Shown: positions 17,201 to 25,044, counted from the first letter of the stretch. The stretch is DNA of 64,000 nt from Streptomyces sp. NBC_00525 (GCF_036346595.1 NZ_CP107834.1:4960001-5024000); one strand, 5' to 3'. The notes: generated from the letters alone by a model not told the origin. Made by a program: numbers and translations.

Positions 17201-17915
17201 CCTGGGAGAGGCTCAGCAGCGAGGTGATCAGCTGGCTGTAGGCGTCGATCGTCTGGAGACTCGGACTGCCCTTGGCGTACGCCTCTTCGCGGATGTCGCG
17301 AATGGCACCGACCTGTGCGGCGATCTGCTGGACGCTGTTGCGGATGCTCTCCAGGGTCTCGTCGCCCTGGGTGTCGCCGATCTCGTCCGTCGCGTCGAAG
17401 AACGCGGCCTTCGCCCGGTCGGTCTTCTTGCGCGGCTCGGTGACCTTGAAGTCGGTGGCCGGGACGTTGTTGGAGAGCGGACCCGCCGTCTTGTCGCGCT
17501 CCTCCTGGAGCGCCTGCGCCAGGGCGGTCGCCTGCTTCGTCATGCTGGTCAGCAGCTGCATGTGCTCCAGCTGCTGGATGTCGTTCATGGAGTCGTTGAT
17601 GCGCAGACCGCCGAGTGTGGTCGCGGCGACCACGGGCAGGGCCAGCAGGGAGACCAGGCGCGTGCTGATGCGCCAGTTGCGCAGCGCCAGGCGCGAGCCG
17701 GTGTTGACCGGGCCCCGCGCCTTGGGCGCGGCGGCCTGTTCGGACTCGCCGCCGGCGGCCGGTGCGGCACCGGGGTGCCGTTCGCGGTCGCCGTGATCAC
17801 CGGCCGCGGCCGGTGCGGGGTTCTGGGCGTGCTGGGGCGAGGAACCGCGGTCGGTCCCGCCGCGCGGCTCCTGTTCCGCCGGAGCGCTGCCATCCCTCTT
17901 GAAACGTCCCTGCAC
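14256..17915 (-). CDS. Conservon sensor protein CvnA (histidine-kinase-like, first conservon)
   Basis: 1219 residues from GTG (protein start MQGRFKRDGSAPAEQEPRGG). The N-terminal 100 residues are disordered. Then come a membrane helix (LVSLLALPVVAATTLGGL), a nitrate-sensor-like extracytoplasmic helical domain, a second helix (AIISGALILLVLGVSLVGAFVVA), HAMP, a dimerisation helix with LFKLDHLATRMRRNGEN, and HATPase (ELLENATSFSSP, DTGIGLSPEDL). A Pro/Gln-rich tail of about 450 residues ends in GLPRRVPRANLV and SRAPDDVRGRLTNLRRG, the same end motifs as the other CvnA. An AGAGG lies 11 bases before the GTG, as in the paralogue. It heads the cvnABCD operon, with a long regulatory region upstream. 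The ligand is unknown. Confidence 0.93.
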   Translation of the reverse strand: MQGRFKRDGSAPAEQEPRGGTDRGSSPQHAQNPAPAAAGDHGDRERHPGAAPAAGGESEQAAAPKARGPVNTGSRLALRNWRISTRLVSLLALPVVAATTLGGLRINDSMNDIQQLEHMQLLTSMTKQATALAQALQEERDKTAGPLSNNVPATDFKVTEPRKKTDRAKAAFFDATDEIGDTQGDETLESIRNSVQQIAAQVGAIRDIREEAYAKGSPSLQTIDAYSQLITSLLSLSQDMAQATSSPEMIKRTRALAAFSSAKEYASIQRAVIAAALPTNDEQKPDLDRNDQQYGQAAQRKEAAATTTFTTIYSSTGQNAEQLTASLQGGHPDIKAAETYAKKMLENPTAVSGPSSRRSYMNWYDQDTTKINAMKLVEETLLSDMESKARELRDESQREAIISGALILLVLGVSLVGAFVVARSMIRSLRRLQDTATRVAQDRLPELVKQLSESDPQDVDTSVESVGVHSRDEIGKVAAAFDDVHREAVRLAAEQALLRGNVNAMFTNLSRRSQGLIQRQLSLISELESREADPDQLSSLFKLDHLATRMRRNGENLLVLAGEEPGRRWTRPVPLVDVLRAAASEVEQYERIELAAVPATEVAGRVVNDLVHLLAELLENATSFSSPQTKVRVTGHALPDGRVLVEIHDTGIGLSPEDLAAINERLASPPTVDVSVSRRMGLFVVGRLSLRHGIRIQLRPSDSGGTTALVMLPVDVAHGGKQPAPKQAPGQQAPGGLLAGGNGGPGQQGRAVSGPGGPQRGQVAPGSGPRAALPSRDGNRPNPPGGPGAQESAFQNPQGRPAQDGPRQGGGLAGAFGGARLGARGDGGGDANRPSLFDQRRPEPSGPARQVPHPQPQQPRFDQGGQDGRGAFDAPRGPAQDERRLPPVGGPRAELPGGTPAAGGQDNGFPAPQRPQTTSWGTDAPRGHEESENTGAFRRPAGPQSPADDRQGPGATAEFARPDFSAPAPGRPNGPQQPPQQQHTGSYGNGPQSPDLTSTSQFARPDFGAPQQPAPRPRDGQDFGAPRPPMAAPAPEAPFRPALPQQPQQPEALPPASGPGDGRTPLYDTLETNWFRGPQPGAPQQPPAAPERSQEVPSQPVQEPPAPAPQPQRTLGDSGATSAWRASPNDEIVRQAERVKKPAAGGITTSGLPRRVPRANLVPGTAQQQNHQSGPQVSRAPDDVRGRLTNLRRGIQQGRQAGSGQTGSFPLGPTHHEER

Positions 17916-18098
17916 TAGCGTCGCAACCTCTGGACCAGGCGCTTCTCCGTCGTGAACGGAGGAAACGGTGTCGGCGTGGTGGGGCGTTGGGCCGCCCCCA
18001 TTTAGGTGGTCGTGAATGACCGGCGCTCTTCCCCTTCCCGCCGCCACTCGGCGCTGCGTTGCGCCCCCTGCGCGCCGGTTTGAAACCTGCGGCGGTGC

Positions 18099-18113
18099 GT
18101 GGAATTTCAGCAC
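18099..18113 (-). promoter_or_regulatory. Shared element upstream of cvnA1 (copy 2)
   Basis: GTGGAATTTCAGCAC, matching the element at 12457-12471 at 14 of 15 bases. It lies 184 bases before the cvnA1 start, against 75 bases in the other operon. Confidence 0.5.
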
Positions 18114-18149
18114 AGTGGCGGATCTCCAACAAGGGCCAGGTACCGTGCT

Positions 18150-18184
18150 GTGACCTGGGTGACACCCTGTGACGAACGTGTGAC
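18150..18184 (+). repeat. Four phased GTGAC direct repeats
   Basis: GTGAC begins at 18150, 18159, 18169 and 18180. The spacing of 9, 10 and 11 bases is close to one DNA turn, so the copies face roughly the same side. This is a typical layout for cooperative binding of a regulator upstream of cvnA1 or of the small divergent gene. Confidence 0.55.
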
Positions 18185-18501
18185 AAGCGGTATGGGCGGT
18201 TCTGGGGCATACCGGACCATTGGGTGCGAGCCTCCTCGAGGGAGGGGGTGTCCCAGTCGCCATGATCAGGAGCGGAATGGCAGGTTCAGGGGTGACATGT
18301 CCGTTTCGGCGGTCCAGACCATGTGTCCGAATTGGGGTCATTGTCGGGGTGTTGGTGAGCAAACTCACACAAAGGTCGCGTCGAGTTTCAGCCACCGGCA
18401 GGGAATTACATGTTTGGCCGCACGCTTTACTGGGGCGGCAGAACCGACAACCGGCGCCCTCTCGGACGAGCGGCGCCCCGACGACAGGGCCCGTACGGCA
18501 G

Positions 18502-18681
18502 ATGAACTCCACGAACCTCGCCAACCCCCGGCGCACCACGCTCGCCCACCTCGAGGACGCCGGGTCGCTGCAGACCGCGGAACTCCGTGAGCACGCGGTC
18601 CAGCTGCCCGCGCAGACCGCGAACCCCCGCCGCACGATCCTGATGACGGCCCCCGCCGCCACCCCGCCCGCCGCGGAGTAG
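18502..18681 (+). CDS. Small protein with duplicated NPRRT motif
   Basis: 59 residues (MNSTNLANPRRTTLAHLEDAG...). The motif ANPRRT appears twice, at about residues 7-12 and 40-45, each followed by a hydrophobic segment (TLAHL; ILMTA), with a helical segment LQTAELREHAVQ between and an Ala/Pro-rich end. There is no membrane helix, no Cys and no domain that I recognise. No Shine-Dalgarno is visible before the ATG, so the mRNA may be leaderless. It is transcribed divergently from cvnA1 and has the base composition of its neighbours. A peptide-sized product with two copies of a short basic motif could be a precursor, signal or regulator; this is speculation. Confidence 0.6.
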   Translation: MNSTNLANPRRTTLAHLEDAGSLQTAELREHAVQLPAQTANPRRTILMTAPAATPPAAE

Positions 18682-18800
18682 CGCCACCGCACGGGGGTGC
18701 CCCTCACGCGCCGCCCGCTCCGTCCCCACCGGGCGAAGAGCTAGCCTGGAGCGTCAAGGTTTTCAGGCACCCAGCAAGCAGTGAGGGGCGACAGCAACCC

Positions 18801-19577
18801 GTGCGCATCGCCAGGTTCTCCATCGACGGCAATGTCGCCTTCGGCGCGGTCGAGGGCGACGGGCCCGACGGTCTCGTCCTCGACATCATCAAGGGCATCC
18901 CGTACTCGGAGTTCGAGCTCTCCGGGACCAAGGTCCCGCTGAACAAGGTGCGGCTGCTGCCGCCCGTGCTCCCCAACAAGGTCGTGGCCATCGGCCGCAA
19001 CTACGCGGAGCACGCCGCCGAACTCGGCCACGAGGTCCCCGACGTCCCCGTCGCCTTCCTCAAGCCCACCACCTCGGTGATCGGCTCCGGCGACGCCATC
19101 GAGTACCCCTCCTTCTCCGACGAGGTCCACCACGAGGCCGAGCTGGCCGTGGTCATCGGCCGGATGTGCCGCGAAGTGCCGCGCGAGCGGGTCAAGGACG
19201 TCGTCTTCGGCTACACCTGCGCCAACGACGTCACCGCCCGCGACGCCCAGAAGCGCGAGAAGCAGTGGGCGCGGGCCAAGGGCTTCGACACCTCCTGCCC
19301 CCTCGGCCCCTGGGTGGAGACCGACCTCGACCCCCGCGACCTCGCCATCCAGGCCACCGTCAACGGCGAGCAACGCCAGCTCGGCCGGACGAGCGACATG
19401 ATCCGGAGCATCGAGGACCTGGTCGTCCACATCACGGAAGCAATGACGCTGCTTCCGGGCGACGTGATCCTCACCGGCACTCCGGCGGGGGTCGGACCCC
19501 TCCACGTCGGCGACGAGGTCGCCGTCACCATCGAAGGCATCGGCACTCTCACCAACAAGGTGATCAAGCGTGGCTAA
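18801..19577 (+). CDS. Fumarylacetoacetate hydrolase (FAH) family protein
   Basis: 258 residues, GTG start. A short N-terminal domain precedes the FAH fold, whose signature segments are [26 protein letters not shown], the metal ligands in [11 protein letters not shown] (two Glu), [13 protein letters not shown], and the C-terminal [16 protein letters not shown]. Members cleave or hydrate 2-oxo or acylpyruvate compounds using Mg2+; the likely activity is acylpyruvase or oxaloacetate decarboxylase-like, but the substrate cannot be set. It overlaps gltX by 8 bases and so is co-translated with it. Confidence 0.93.
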   Translation: MRIARFSIDGNVAFGAVEGDGPDGLVLDIIKGIPYSEFELSGTKVPLNKVRLLPPVLPNKVVAIGRNYAEHAAELGHEVPDVPVAFLKPTTSVIGSGDAIEYPSFSDEVHHEAELAVVIGRMCREVPRERVKDVVFGYTCANDVTARDAQKREKQWARAKGFDTSCPLGPWVETDLDPRDLAIQATVNGEQRQLGRTSDMIRSIEDLVVHITEAMTLLPGDVILTGTPAGVGPLHVGDEVAVTIEGIGTLTNKVIKRG

Positions 19578-21042
19578 CGCAGCAGTACGAGTACGTTTCT
19601 GTCCCTCCCCGACCGGCAACCCCCATGTCGGCCTGGTCCGGACGGCCCTCTTCAACTGGGCCTTCGCCCGGCACCACCAGGGCACCCTGGTCTTCCGCAT
19701 CGAGGACACCGACGCCGCGCGCGACTCCGAGGAGTCCTACGAGCAGCTCCTCGACGCCATGCGCTGGCTCGGCCTCGACTGGGACGAGGGCCCCGAGGTC
19801 GGCGGCCCGCACGGCCCCTACCGCCAGTCGCAGCGGATGGACATCTACAAGGACGTCGCCGACAAGCTCCTGGCCGGCGGCTACGCGTACCCCTGCTACT
19901 GCACCACGGAGGAGCTGGACACCCGCCGCGACGCCGCCCGCGCCGCCGGCCGCCCCTCCGGCTACGACGGCCACTGCCGCGATCTCACCGCCGAGCGGAA
20001 GGCCGCGTACGAGGCCGAGGGCCGCGCGTCGATCGTCCGGTTCCGGATGCCCGACGAGGCGATCACCTTCACCGACCTGGTCCGCGGCGACATCACCGTG
20101 CAGCCGGAGAACGTCCCGGACTACGGCATCGTCCGCGCCAACGGCGCCCCGCTGTACACGCTGGTCAACCCGGTGGACGACGCGCTGATGGAGATCACCC
20201 ACGTCCTGCGCGGCGAGGACCTGCTCTCCTCCACCCCGCGCCAGATCGCCCTCTACCGGGCGCTCATCGAGCTGGGCGTGGCCAAGGACATCCCCGCCTT
20301 CGGACACCTGCCGTACGTCATGGGCGAGGGCAACAAGAAGCTCTCCAAGCGCGACCCGCAGGCCTCGCTCAACCTCTACCGCGAGCGCGGCTTCGTCCGC
20401 GAGGGGCTGCTCAACTACCTCTCGCTGCTGGGCTGGTCCATCGCCGAGGACCGCGACATCTTCGACATCGACGAGATGGTCGCCGCCTTCGACATCGAGG
20501 ACGTCAACGCCAACCCGGCCCGCTTCGACCTCAAGAAGTGCGAGCACGTCAACGCGGAGCACATCCGCCGGCTGGACGTGAAGACCTTCACCGAGGCGTG
20601 CGGCCCCTGGCTGAAGGCGCCGTTCGCCCCCTGGGCCCCGGAGTCCTTCGACGCCGAGGTGTTCGCCGAGATCGCCCCGCACGCCCAGACCCGCGTCACG
20701 GTGCTCTCCGAGATCACCGCCAACGTGGACTTCCTGTTCCTGGACGAGCCGGTGCGCGACGAGGCGTCCTGGGCCAAGGCGATGAAGGAGGGCTCCGACG
20801 CCCTCCTCGTCACGGCCCGCGCCGCACTGCTCGCCGCCGACTGGAACGCGGACGCCCTCAAGGCCGCCGTCCTCGCCGCCGGTGAGCAGCACGGCCTCAA
20901 GCTCGGCAAGGCCCAGGCCCCGGTCCGCGTCGCCGTCACCGGCCGCACGATCGGCCTGCCCCTCTTCGAGTCCCTGGAGATCCTCGGCCGCGACCGCACG
21001 ATCGCCCGCATCGACGCGGCCCTGGCCAGGCTGGCCGCGTAA
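19570..21042 (+). CDS. gltX: Glutamyl-tRNA synthetase
   Basis: 490 residues from GTG, class I synthetase. The HIGH-type motif is [10 protein letters not shown] (residues 11-20) and the KMSKS-type loop is KKLSKRD (about 256-262). It attaches glutamate to tRNA-Glu; in actinobacteria lacking a glutaminyl-tRNA synthetase the enzyme also charges tRNA-Gln, which GatCAB then amidates (family knowledge). Several tRNA-Gln and tRNA-Glu genes lie 3.5 kb downstream. The start overlaps the preceding FAH gene, and a strong terminator follows. Confidence 0.97.
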   Translation: MANAAVRVRFCPSPTGNPHVGLVRTALFNWAFARHHQGTLVFRIEDTDAARDSEESYEQLLDAMRWLGLDWDEGPEVGGPHGPYRQSQRMDIYKDVADKLLAGGYAYPCYCTTEELDTRRDAARAAGRPSGYDGHCRDLTAERKAAYEAEGRASIVRFRMPDEAITFTDLVRGDITVQPENVPDYGIVRANGAPLYTLVNPVDDALMEITHVLRGEDLLSSTPRQIALYRALIELGVAKDIPAFGHLPYVMGEGNKKLSKRDPQASLNLYRERGFVREGLLNYLSLLGWSIAEDRDIFDIDEMVAAFDIEDVNANPARFDLKKCEHVNAEHIRRLDVKTFTEACGPWLKAPFAPWAPESFDAEVFAEIAPHAQTRVTVLSEITANVDFLFLDEPVRDEASWAKAMKEGSDALLVTARAALLAADWNADALKAAVLAAGEQHGLKLGKAQAPVRVAVTGRTIGLPLFESLEILGRDRTIARIDAALARLAA

Positions 21043-21057
21043 CCCCCCGCGCACACA

Positions 21058-21098
21058 CCGGAGGCCGGACCCCCACGGGGCCCGGCCTCCGGCCTTTT
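21058..21098 (+). terminator. Terminator after gltX
   Basis: 11-bp stem CCGGAGGCCGG/CCGGCCTCCGG with a 13-base loop that can pair further (CCCC/GGGG), followed by a TTTT run. Confidence 0.88.
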
Positions 21099-21223
21099 CG
21101 GCCCCGCGGGGAGCGGAATCTGGCCGGAAGCAACTGTTTGCTTCCGGAGACTCGTGCGGCGGCGGCTACTGTCGGACGGGCAGCACCGGAGAGGGACCGG
21201 TGGCCGCATCAGGGGGGGGGAAC

Positions 21224-21523
21224 GTGGGTGACCACCTCAACGTGTCCGCGTCCGAGTTGTACGCTTCGGCGGGCGCCGCGGACACACTCGTCACGGATTT
21301 GCAGGGGCCTTTGCGGGCGGCGATCGATGACACGGCCGCAGCGGCTTCGGCGTTCCGCTCCTGGGACGAGCAGGGTCGTATCGCGTCCGCGGGCACGGGG
21401 TGGGGCGATGCGCTGACGGACCTGAAGGACCGCCTCGCCGAGCACGCCAAGGGGCTGCGGCTGCTGGCGGACGGTCACAGCGTCACCGAGGCGGACGTCG
21501 GCAACTGCTTCAGAGGCTGGTGA
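21224..21523 (+). CDS. Small ESX/EspC-like helical protein
   Basis: 99 residues from GTG, preceded by a run of nine or ten G that also serves as ribosome site. Two Ala-rich helices are predicted (about 7-45 and 55-85), separated by SWDEQGRIASAGTGWGD, and the end has a helix followed by HSVTEADVGNCFRGW. This is the general layout of WXG100/EspC-type proteins handled by type VII secretion, including acidic residues after a short break near the C-terminus; the strict WXG and YxxxD motifs are not exact. It overlaps the start of the next gene (GTGA) and is co-translated with it. No secretion ATPase genes are in the window. Confidence 0.75.
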   Translation: MGDHLNVSASELYASAGAADTLVTDLQGPLRAAIDDTAAAASAFRSWDEQGRIASAGTGWGDALTDLKDRLAEHAKGLRLLADGHSVTEADVGNCFRGW

Positions 21524-23157
21524 GCGGGGTGCCCGAGCTCTTCGCACAGCTTCTGCGACAGGACTTCTCGGATCTGGAGGCCGCCGCCGACTCCTGGCAG
21601 AAGCTGGCTGCCGCGCTGGACGATACCCGGACCGGCAGCGGCAAGCGCGTCTCGGGGCCGCTGCACAAGGCGGGCTGGGCGGGGGTCGCGGCCCACTACG
21701 GCTTCGCCGCGCTCGAAGCCACCGAGAGCAAGCTGCTGACCGCGCGGACGAACGCGCGGCTCCTCGGGACCGTCCTGGGTACGTTCAGCACCCGCATGCA
21801 GGAGGCCCAGCGCAAGCTGCGCCACGCCGTGTCCGACGCCGAGTCGGCCGGCCACACCGTGACCGAGGACGGCTGGGTCGAGGCGAGACATGTGGTCGAC
21901 CCGGCCTATCACAACGACCCGGAGTACGCGGGCGCCCAGCAACGGGCCAATGCCGGGCTCGGCGGGTTCCGGGCCCGCATCGACGCGACACTGGCGGAAG
22001 CCCGGCAGGTCAGCGACGAGGCGACCGGACTCCTGCGCCAGATCGACCCGTTCGATCTGGACAAGCAGTACGGCGGCGCCCAGGCGGCCGAGGACGCGGA
22101 GCGGGTCGGGAAGTTCGCGGGTCTCAGCCGGGAGGACATCCCGGACGGCAAGCATCCGCAGCGGGCGGCCGACTGGTGGGCGGGCCTCACCGCAGGGGAA
22201 CGCGCGTTCTACCTGGCGGCTTTCCCGGACGAGATCGGCGGGCTCGACGGCCTCCCCGCGACCGCCCGCGACGACGCGAACCGGATGGTGCTCGACTCGC
22301 GGCTCAACGACTACGCCCTGCGTGAGGGCGACCTCGGCCACCACGACCGCGCCGGCTACCGCGGGCTCGCCGCTCTCAAGGACCGGCTGGACCTGGAGGA
22401 CGCGGCCCCCGCGCACAAGCGGCTGTACCTGCTGGGCTTCGACACGTCCAAGGACGGCCGCGCGATCGTCGCCGTCGGCAACCCGGACACGGCCCGGCAC
22501 ACGGCCGTCCAGGTCCCGGGGACGAGCAATCAGCTGGACAACGTGGACGGTCAGATCAACAGGGCCTCCAAGCTGCAGGATGCCGCCGCGGACTGGACGG
22601 GTCCCGCGGGGCCCCGCGACATCGCTGTCGTCTCCTGGCTGGACTACAACGCCCCCGAAGCGCGCTTCAACTCGGTCGTGGACCTGGAGCTGAACCTCGG
22701 CATCGCCACTCAGGGCCGCGCTCAGGACGGAGCCGAGGATCTGCGCGACTTCACGCACGGTCTGCGGGCCGCGCACGAGGGGGAGCGCAGCCACCTCACC
22801 GTGCTGTCCCACAGCTACGGTTCCACGGTCGTCGGTGCGGCAGATTCCGCCGGACGCGGGCTGGACGCCGACGACATGGTGGTCGTGGGAAGCCCGGGCA
22901 TGGCCGTCGGCCGTGCCGATCAGCTCCACATCGATCCCGAGCACCTGTACGTGGGTACGGCGAAGGACGACTGGGTCTCCAACACCTTCGGTGACACCAC
23001 GCTCGGCGCGGACCCCAAGGAAGCGGAATTCGGGGCACAGCGCATGTACGTGGACACGACTGGCCACGGCGGGTACTGGGACGACGGCAGCAGAAGTCTG
23101 GAGAACCAGGGCCGCATCATCGCCGGCCTCACACCGCGGAACGGGAGCACAGGCTGA
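21520..23157 (+). CDS. DUF1023-type alpha/beta hydrolase with N-terminal ESX-like helical region
   Basis: Predicted 545 residues. The first about 150 residues are helical and Ala-rich, like an ESX substrate (LLRQDFSDLEAAADSWQKLAAALDD...). A middle region with a second helical stretch follows, and the C-terminal 250 residues are an alpha/beta hydrolase with nucleophile elbow VLSHSYGST (Ser432), an Asp-containing YNAPEARFN segment and a His in TTGHGGYW. The DUF1023 family contains such actinobacterial hydrolases, often secreted or surface-linked. No signal peptide is present, so export would have to go through type VII secretion or not at all. It sits between the small ESX-like gene and a lipoprotein gene, overlapping both. 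Confidence 0.8.
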   Translation: MSGVPELFAQLLRQDFSDLEAAADSWQKLAAALDDTRTGSGKRVSGPLHKAGWAGVAAHYGFAALEATESKLLTARTNARLLGTVLGTFSTRMQEAQRKLRHAVSDAESAGHTVTEDGWVEARHVVDPAYHNDPEYAGAQQRANAGLGGFRARIDATLAEARQVSDEATGLLRQIDPFDLDKQYGGAQAAEDAERVGKFAGLSREDIPDGKHPQRAADWWAGLTAGERAFYLAAFPDEIGGLDGLPATARDDANRMVLDSRLNDYALREGDLGHHDRAGYRGLAALKDRLDLEDAAPAHKRLYLLGFDTSKDGRAIVAVGNPDTARHTAVQVPGTSNQLDNVDGQINRASKLQDAAADWTGPAGPRDIAVVSWLDYNAPEARFNSVVDLELNLGIATQGRAQDGAEDLRDFTHGLRAAHEGERSHLTVLSHSYGSTVVGAADSAGRGLDADDMVVVGSPGMAVGRADQLHIDPEHLYVGTAKDDWVSNTFGDTTLGADPKEAEFGAQRMYVDTTGHGGYWDDGSRSLENQGRIIAGLTPRNGSTG

Positions 23158-23699
23158 TGGCCCACCGAGTGTCCGCGTTCACGTCTGCCGGGCGCCGGGG
23201 CGGTTCTGCTCTGGCCCTGGTCCTGCTTCTAGGAGGCTGTATGTCCGACGAAGGCGCCAACGAACCGCTGCCCCGCATGAGCAAGGAGAAGGCCGAGTCG
23301 TGGGCCAAGCACTGGACCGACTCCATGGTCAAAACGGCGCACGCGCGTCTCGACCCCGAGTCGGCCCGTCCCACCGCGAGTTTCACCGACTGTGTCGGCC
23401 GTGACAACGAGACCGCTGACGACGGCAGGTTCACCCTGCGCTACTCGGTGCGCGGAACCCTGCCCCGCGCCGGCCACCCCGCGGCGGTGACCGCTGTCAA
23501 GGACACCCTGAAGAAGAAGGGGTTCGAGATCCAGACCTTCGTCGTCAACGAGGACGAGGAGCCAGCGAACGTAGTCGACGCGCGGCACCCGGAGGACCGC
23601 CAGTTCGTCTCGGTCGGGTCGGTGGGCAAGGACCTCCTGGTCTTCATCGTGAACACCCCCTGCCTGCTGCCGCCCGGGGTCGAACAGCAGCAGTTCTGA
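23157..23699 (+). CDS. Putative lipoprotein, possible partner of the hydrolase
   Basis: 180 residues. The start ATG overlaps the previous stop (TGATG). The N-terminal signal has a hydrophobic core ALALVLLLGGC, with lipidation expected at the Cys. The rest has a mixed alpha/beta pattern with one Cys pair (SFTDCVG and NTPCLLPPG) that may form a disulphide. I do not recognise a family. Its place at the end of the ESX-like/hydrolase operon suggests a surface-anchored partner or immunity protein; this is an inference from order only. Confidence 0.75.
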   Translation: MAHRVSAFTSAGRRGGSALALVLLLGGCMSDEGANEPLPRMSKEKAESWAKHWTDSMVKTAHARLDPESARPTASFTDCVGRDNETADDGRFTLRYSVRGTLPRAGHPAAVTAVKDTLKKKGFEIQTFVVNEDEEPANVVDARHPEDRQFVSVGSVGKDLLVFIVNTPCLLPPGVEQQQF

Positions 23700-23701
23700 C
23701 C

Positions 23702-23715
23702 CTGCCGCGCGGCAG
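23702..23715. repeat. Perfect palindrome CTGCCGCGCGGCAG
   Basis: 14-base perfect palindrome in the 36-base gap before the HAD gene. It could be an operator or a short hairpin. It is followed by a -10-like TAGCGT that ends 8 bases before the ATG. Confidence 0.35.
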
Positions 23716-23735
23716 CGGCGCGATAGCGTGGCCGT

Positions 23736-24455
23736 ATGCCCGTCAGAGCCGTCCTCTGGGACATCGACGACACGATCTTCGACCACACGGCGGCCGCCGC
23801 CACCGGCATGGCCCGGCATCTCGCGGCGGAGGGACTGCCTCCCGGCCACGCCACGGCCGGCGCGGCGGTCGAGGCGTGGCAGCGGCTCACCCGGCGGCAC
23901 TGGGCGCGGTTCGCGGCCGGGGAGACGGACTGGCAGGGGCAGCGTCGGGACCGGGCCAGGGAGTTCCTGGGCAGGCCGCTGGACGACGCCGAGGCCGATG
24001 CGTGGTTCGCCCGCCACGTGGCCCACTACGAGAGCGCCTGGGCGCTCTACCCGGACGCGGTCCCGGTGCTGGACGCGCTGGCGGGGACGTACCGGCACGC
24101 CGTGCTCTCCAACTCGGCCCGCGAGCCGCAGCACCGCAAGCTCACGGTGCTCGGGGTGCGCGACCGGTTCGAATCGCTGCTGTGCGCCGCCGAACTGGGC
24201 GTCGCCAAGCCCGCGCCGGGGGCCTTCCTCGCCTCCTGCGAGGCGCTGGGGCTCGCGGCGCACGAGGTGCTGTACGTGGGGAACGAGCCCGACATCGACG
24301 CGGCGGGCGCGACGGCCGCCGGTCTCGCCGGCGTGTGGCTGGACCGGGACGACGTGGGCGGGCGGCCCGAACTCGTGCGGATCACCGGGCTCGACCAGCT
24401 GCCCGGACTGCTCGCGGGCGATACCCGTTTTGGAGCGCCGGACACCTTCGGGTAA
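23736..24455 (+). CDS. HAD-superfamily hydrolase
   Basis: 239 residues. Motif I is LWDIDDTIFDHT (nucleophile Asp8 and acid Asp10), motif II is the Ser in AVLSNSARE, motif III is the Lys in GVAKPAPGAF, and motif IV is YVGNEPDID. The cap is the helical C1 type between motifs I and II. Such proteins are phosphatases or phosphoglycolate phosphatase-like enzymes; the substrate is unknown. There is no clear ribosome site, and a -10-like TAGCGT lies close to the ATG, so translation may be leaderless. It is separated from the upstream lipoprotein gene by 36 bases. Confidence 0.9.
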   Translation: MPVRAVLWDIDDTIFDHTAAAATGMARHLAAEGLPPGHATAGAAVEAWQRLTRRHWARFAAGETDWQGQRRDRAREFLGRPLDDAEADAWFARHVAHYESAWALYPDAVPVLDALAGTYRHAVLSNSAREPQHRKLTVLGVRDRFESLLCAAELGVAKPAPGAFLASCEALGLAAHEVLYVGNEPDIDAAGATAAGLAGVWLDRDDVGGRPELVRITGLDQLPGLLAGDTRFGAPDTFG

Positions 24456-24540
24456 TGTTCTTCCTGCGCCGCCCGAGCGGGCCGAAAGATCCGGCCGGGA
24501 AGCGCAGACAGAAACAAGACCCCCAGGGGTTGAGTTTCAG

Positions 24541-24612
24541 TGGGCTATGGTGTAATTGGCAACACTACGGTTTCTGGTACCGTCATTCTAGGTTCGAGTC
24601 CTGGTAGCCCAG
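24541..24612 (+). tRNA. tRNA-Gln (anticodon CTG)
   Basis: 72 bases. Acceptor arms TGGGCTA/TAGCCCA pair fully; anticodon stem ACGGT/ACCGT with loop TTCTGGT gives CTG; T-arm has GGTTCGAGTCC. U1-A72 is typical of glutamine tRNA. CCA is not encoded. Confidence 0.95.
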
Positions 24613-24639
24613 CGCAGTACAGAGCAAGTTGCAGGACAA

Positions 24640-24712
24640 GCCCCCGTTGTGTAGCGGCCTAGCACGCTGCCCTCTCACGGCAGTAGCGCCGGTTCGAATC
24701 CGGTCGGGGGTA
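24640..24712 (+). tRNA. tRNA-Glu (anticodon CTC), copy 1
   Basis: 73 bases. Acceptor GCCCCCG/CGGGGGT (first pair G-U), anticodon stem CTGCC/GGCAG with loop CTCTCAC gives CTC; T-loop GGTTCGAATCC. CCA is not encoded. Confidence 0.95.
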
Positions 24713-24772
24713 CAGATCCTTCCCGCGAGATCATCTGGGTCGCACCCACGGTCTCGATGCAGGATCGCTAGG

Positions 24773-24845
24773 GCCCCCGTTGTGTAGCGGCCTAGCACGC
24801 TGCCCTCTCACGGCAGTAGCGCCGGTTCGAATCCGGTCGGGGGTA
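24773..24845 (+). tRNA. tRNA-Glu (anticodon CTC), copy 2
   Basis: Identical in sequence to copy 1, 61 bases downstream of it. The spacer before it is unlike the spacers before the other two Glu copies. Confidence 0.95.
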
Positions 24846-24857
24846 CTTGCAACACCA

Positions 24858-24929
24858 TGGGCTATGGTGTAATTGGCAACACTACGGTTTCTGGTACCGT
24901 CATTCTAGGTTCGAGTCCTGGTAGCCCAG
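24858..24929 (+). tRNA. tRNA-Gln (anticodon CTG), copy 2
   Basis: Identical in sequence to the first tRNA-Gln. The bases after it (CGCAGTACAGAGCA...) match the spacer after the first copy, showing that a Gln-Glu unit was duplicated. Confidence 0.95.
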
Positions 24930-24955
24930 CGCAGTACAGAGCAGTTGGAGAACAA

Positions 24956-25028
24956 GCCCCCGTTGTGTAGCGGCCTAGCACGCTGCCCTCTCACGGCAGT
25001 AGCGCCGGTTCGAATCCGGTCGGGGGTA
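24956..25028 (+). tRNA. tRNA-Glu (anticodon CTC), copy 3
   Basis: Identical to the other two Glu copies; last gene of the cluster, followed by a terminator. Confidence 0.95.
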
Positions 25029-25044
25029 CAACAGAGCGCGAGAC

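Larger units (their letters stand above)
17916..18501. promoter_or_regulatory. Long divergent regulatory region of cvnABCD (first conservon)
   Basis: 586 bases with no convincing gene between cvnA (leftward) and a small rightward gene. It carries the 15-base element shared with the other conservon (18099-18113) and four GTGAC repeats at 18150, 18159, 18169 and 18180 spaced 9-11 bases. The rest shows no clear promoter hexamers to my eye. The unusual length suggests more regulation than for the second conservon, which has a much shorter leader. Confidence 0.6.

Noticed and set aside
13812..17918. Plus-strand open frame of 1368 residues opposite cvnA1
   Set aside because: Shadow of cvnA1 on the other strand; no motif, improbable composition.
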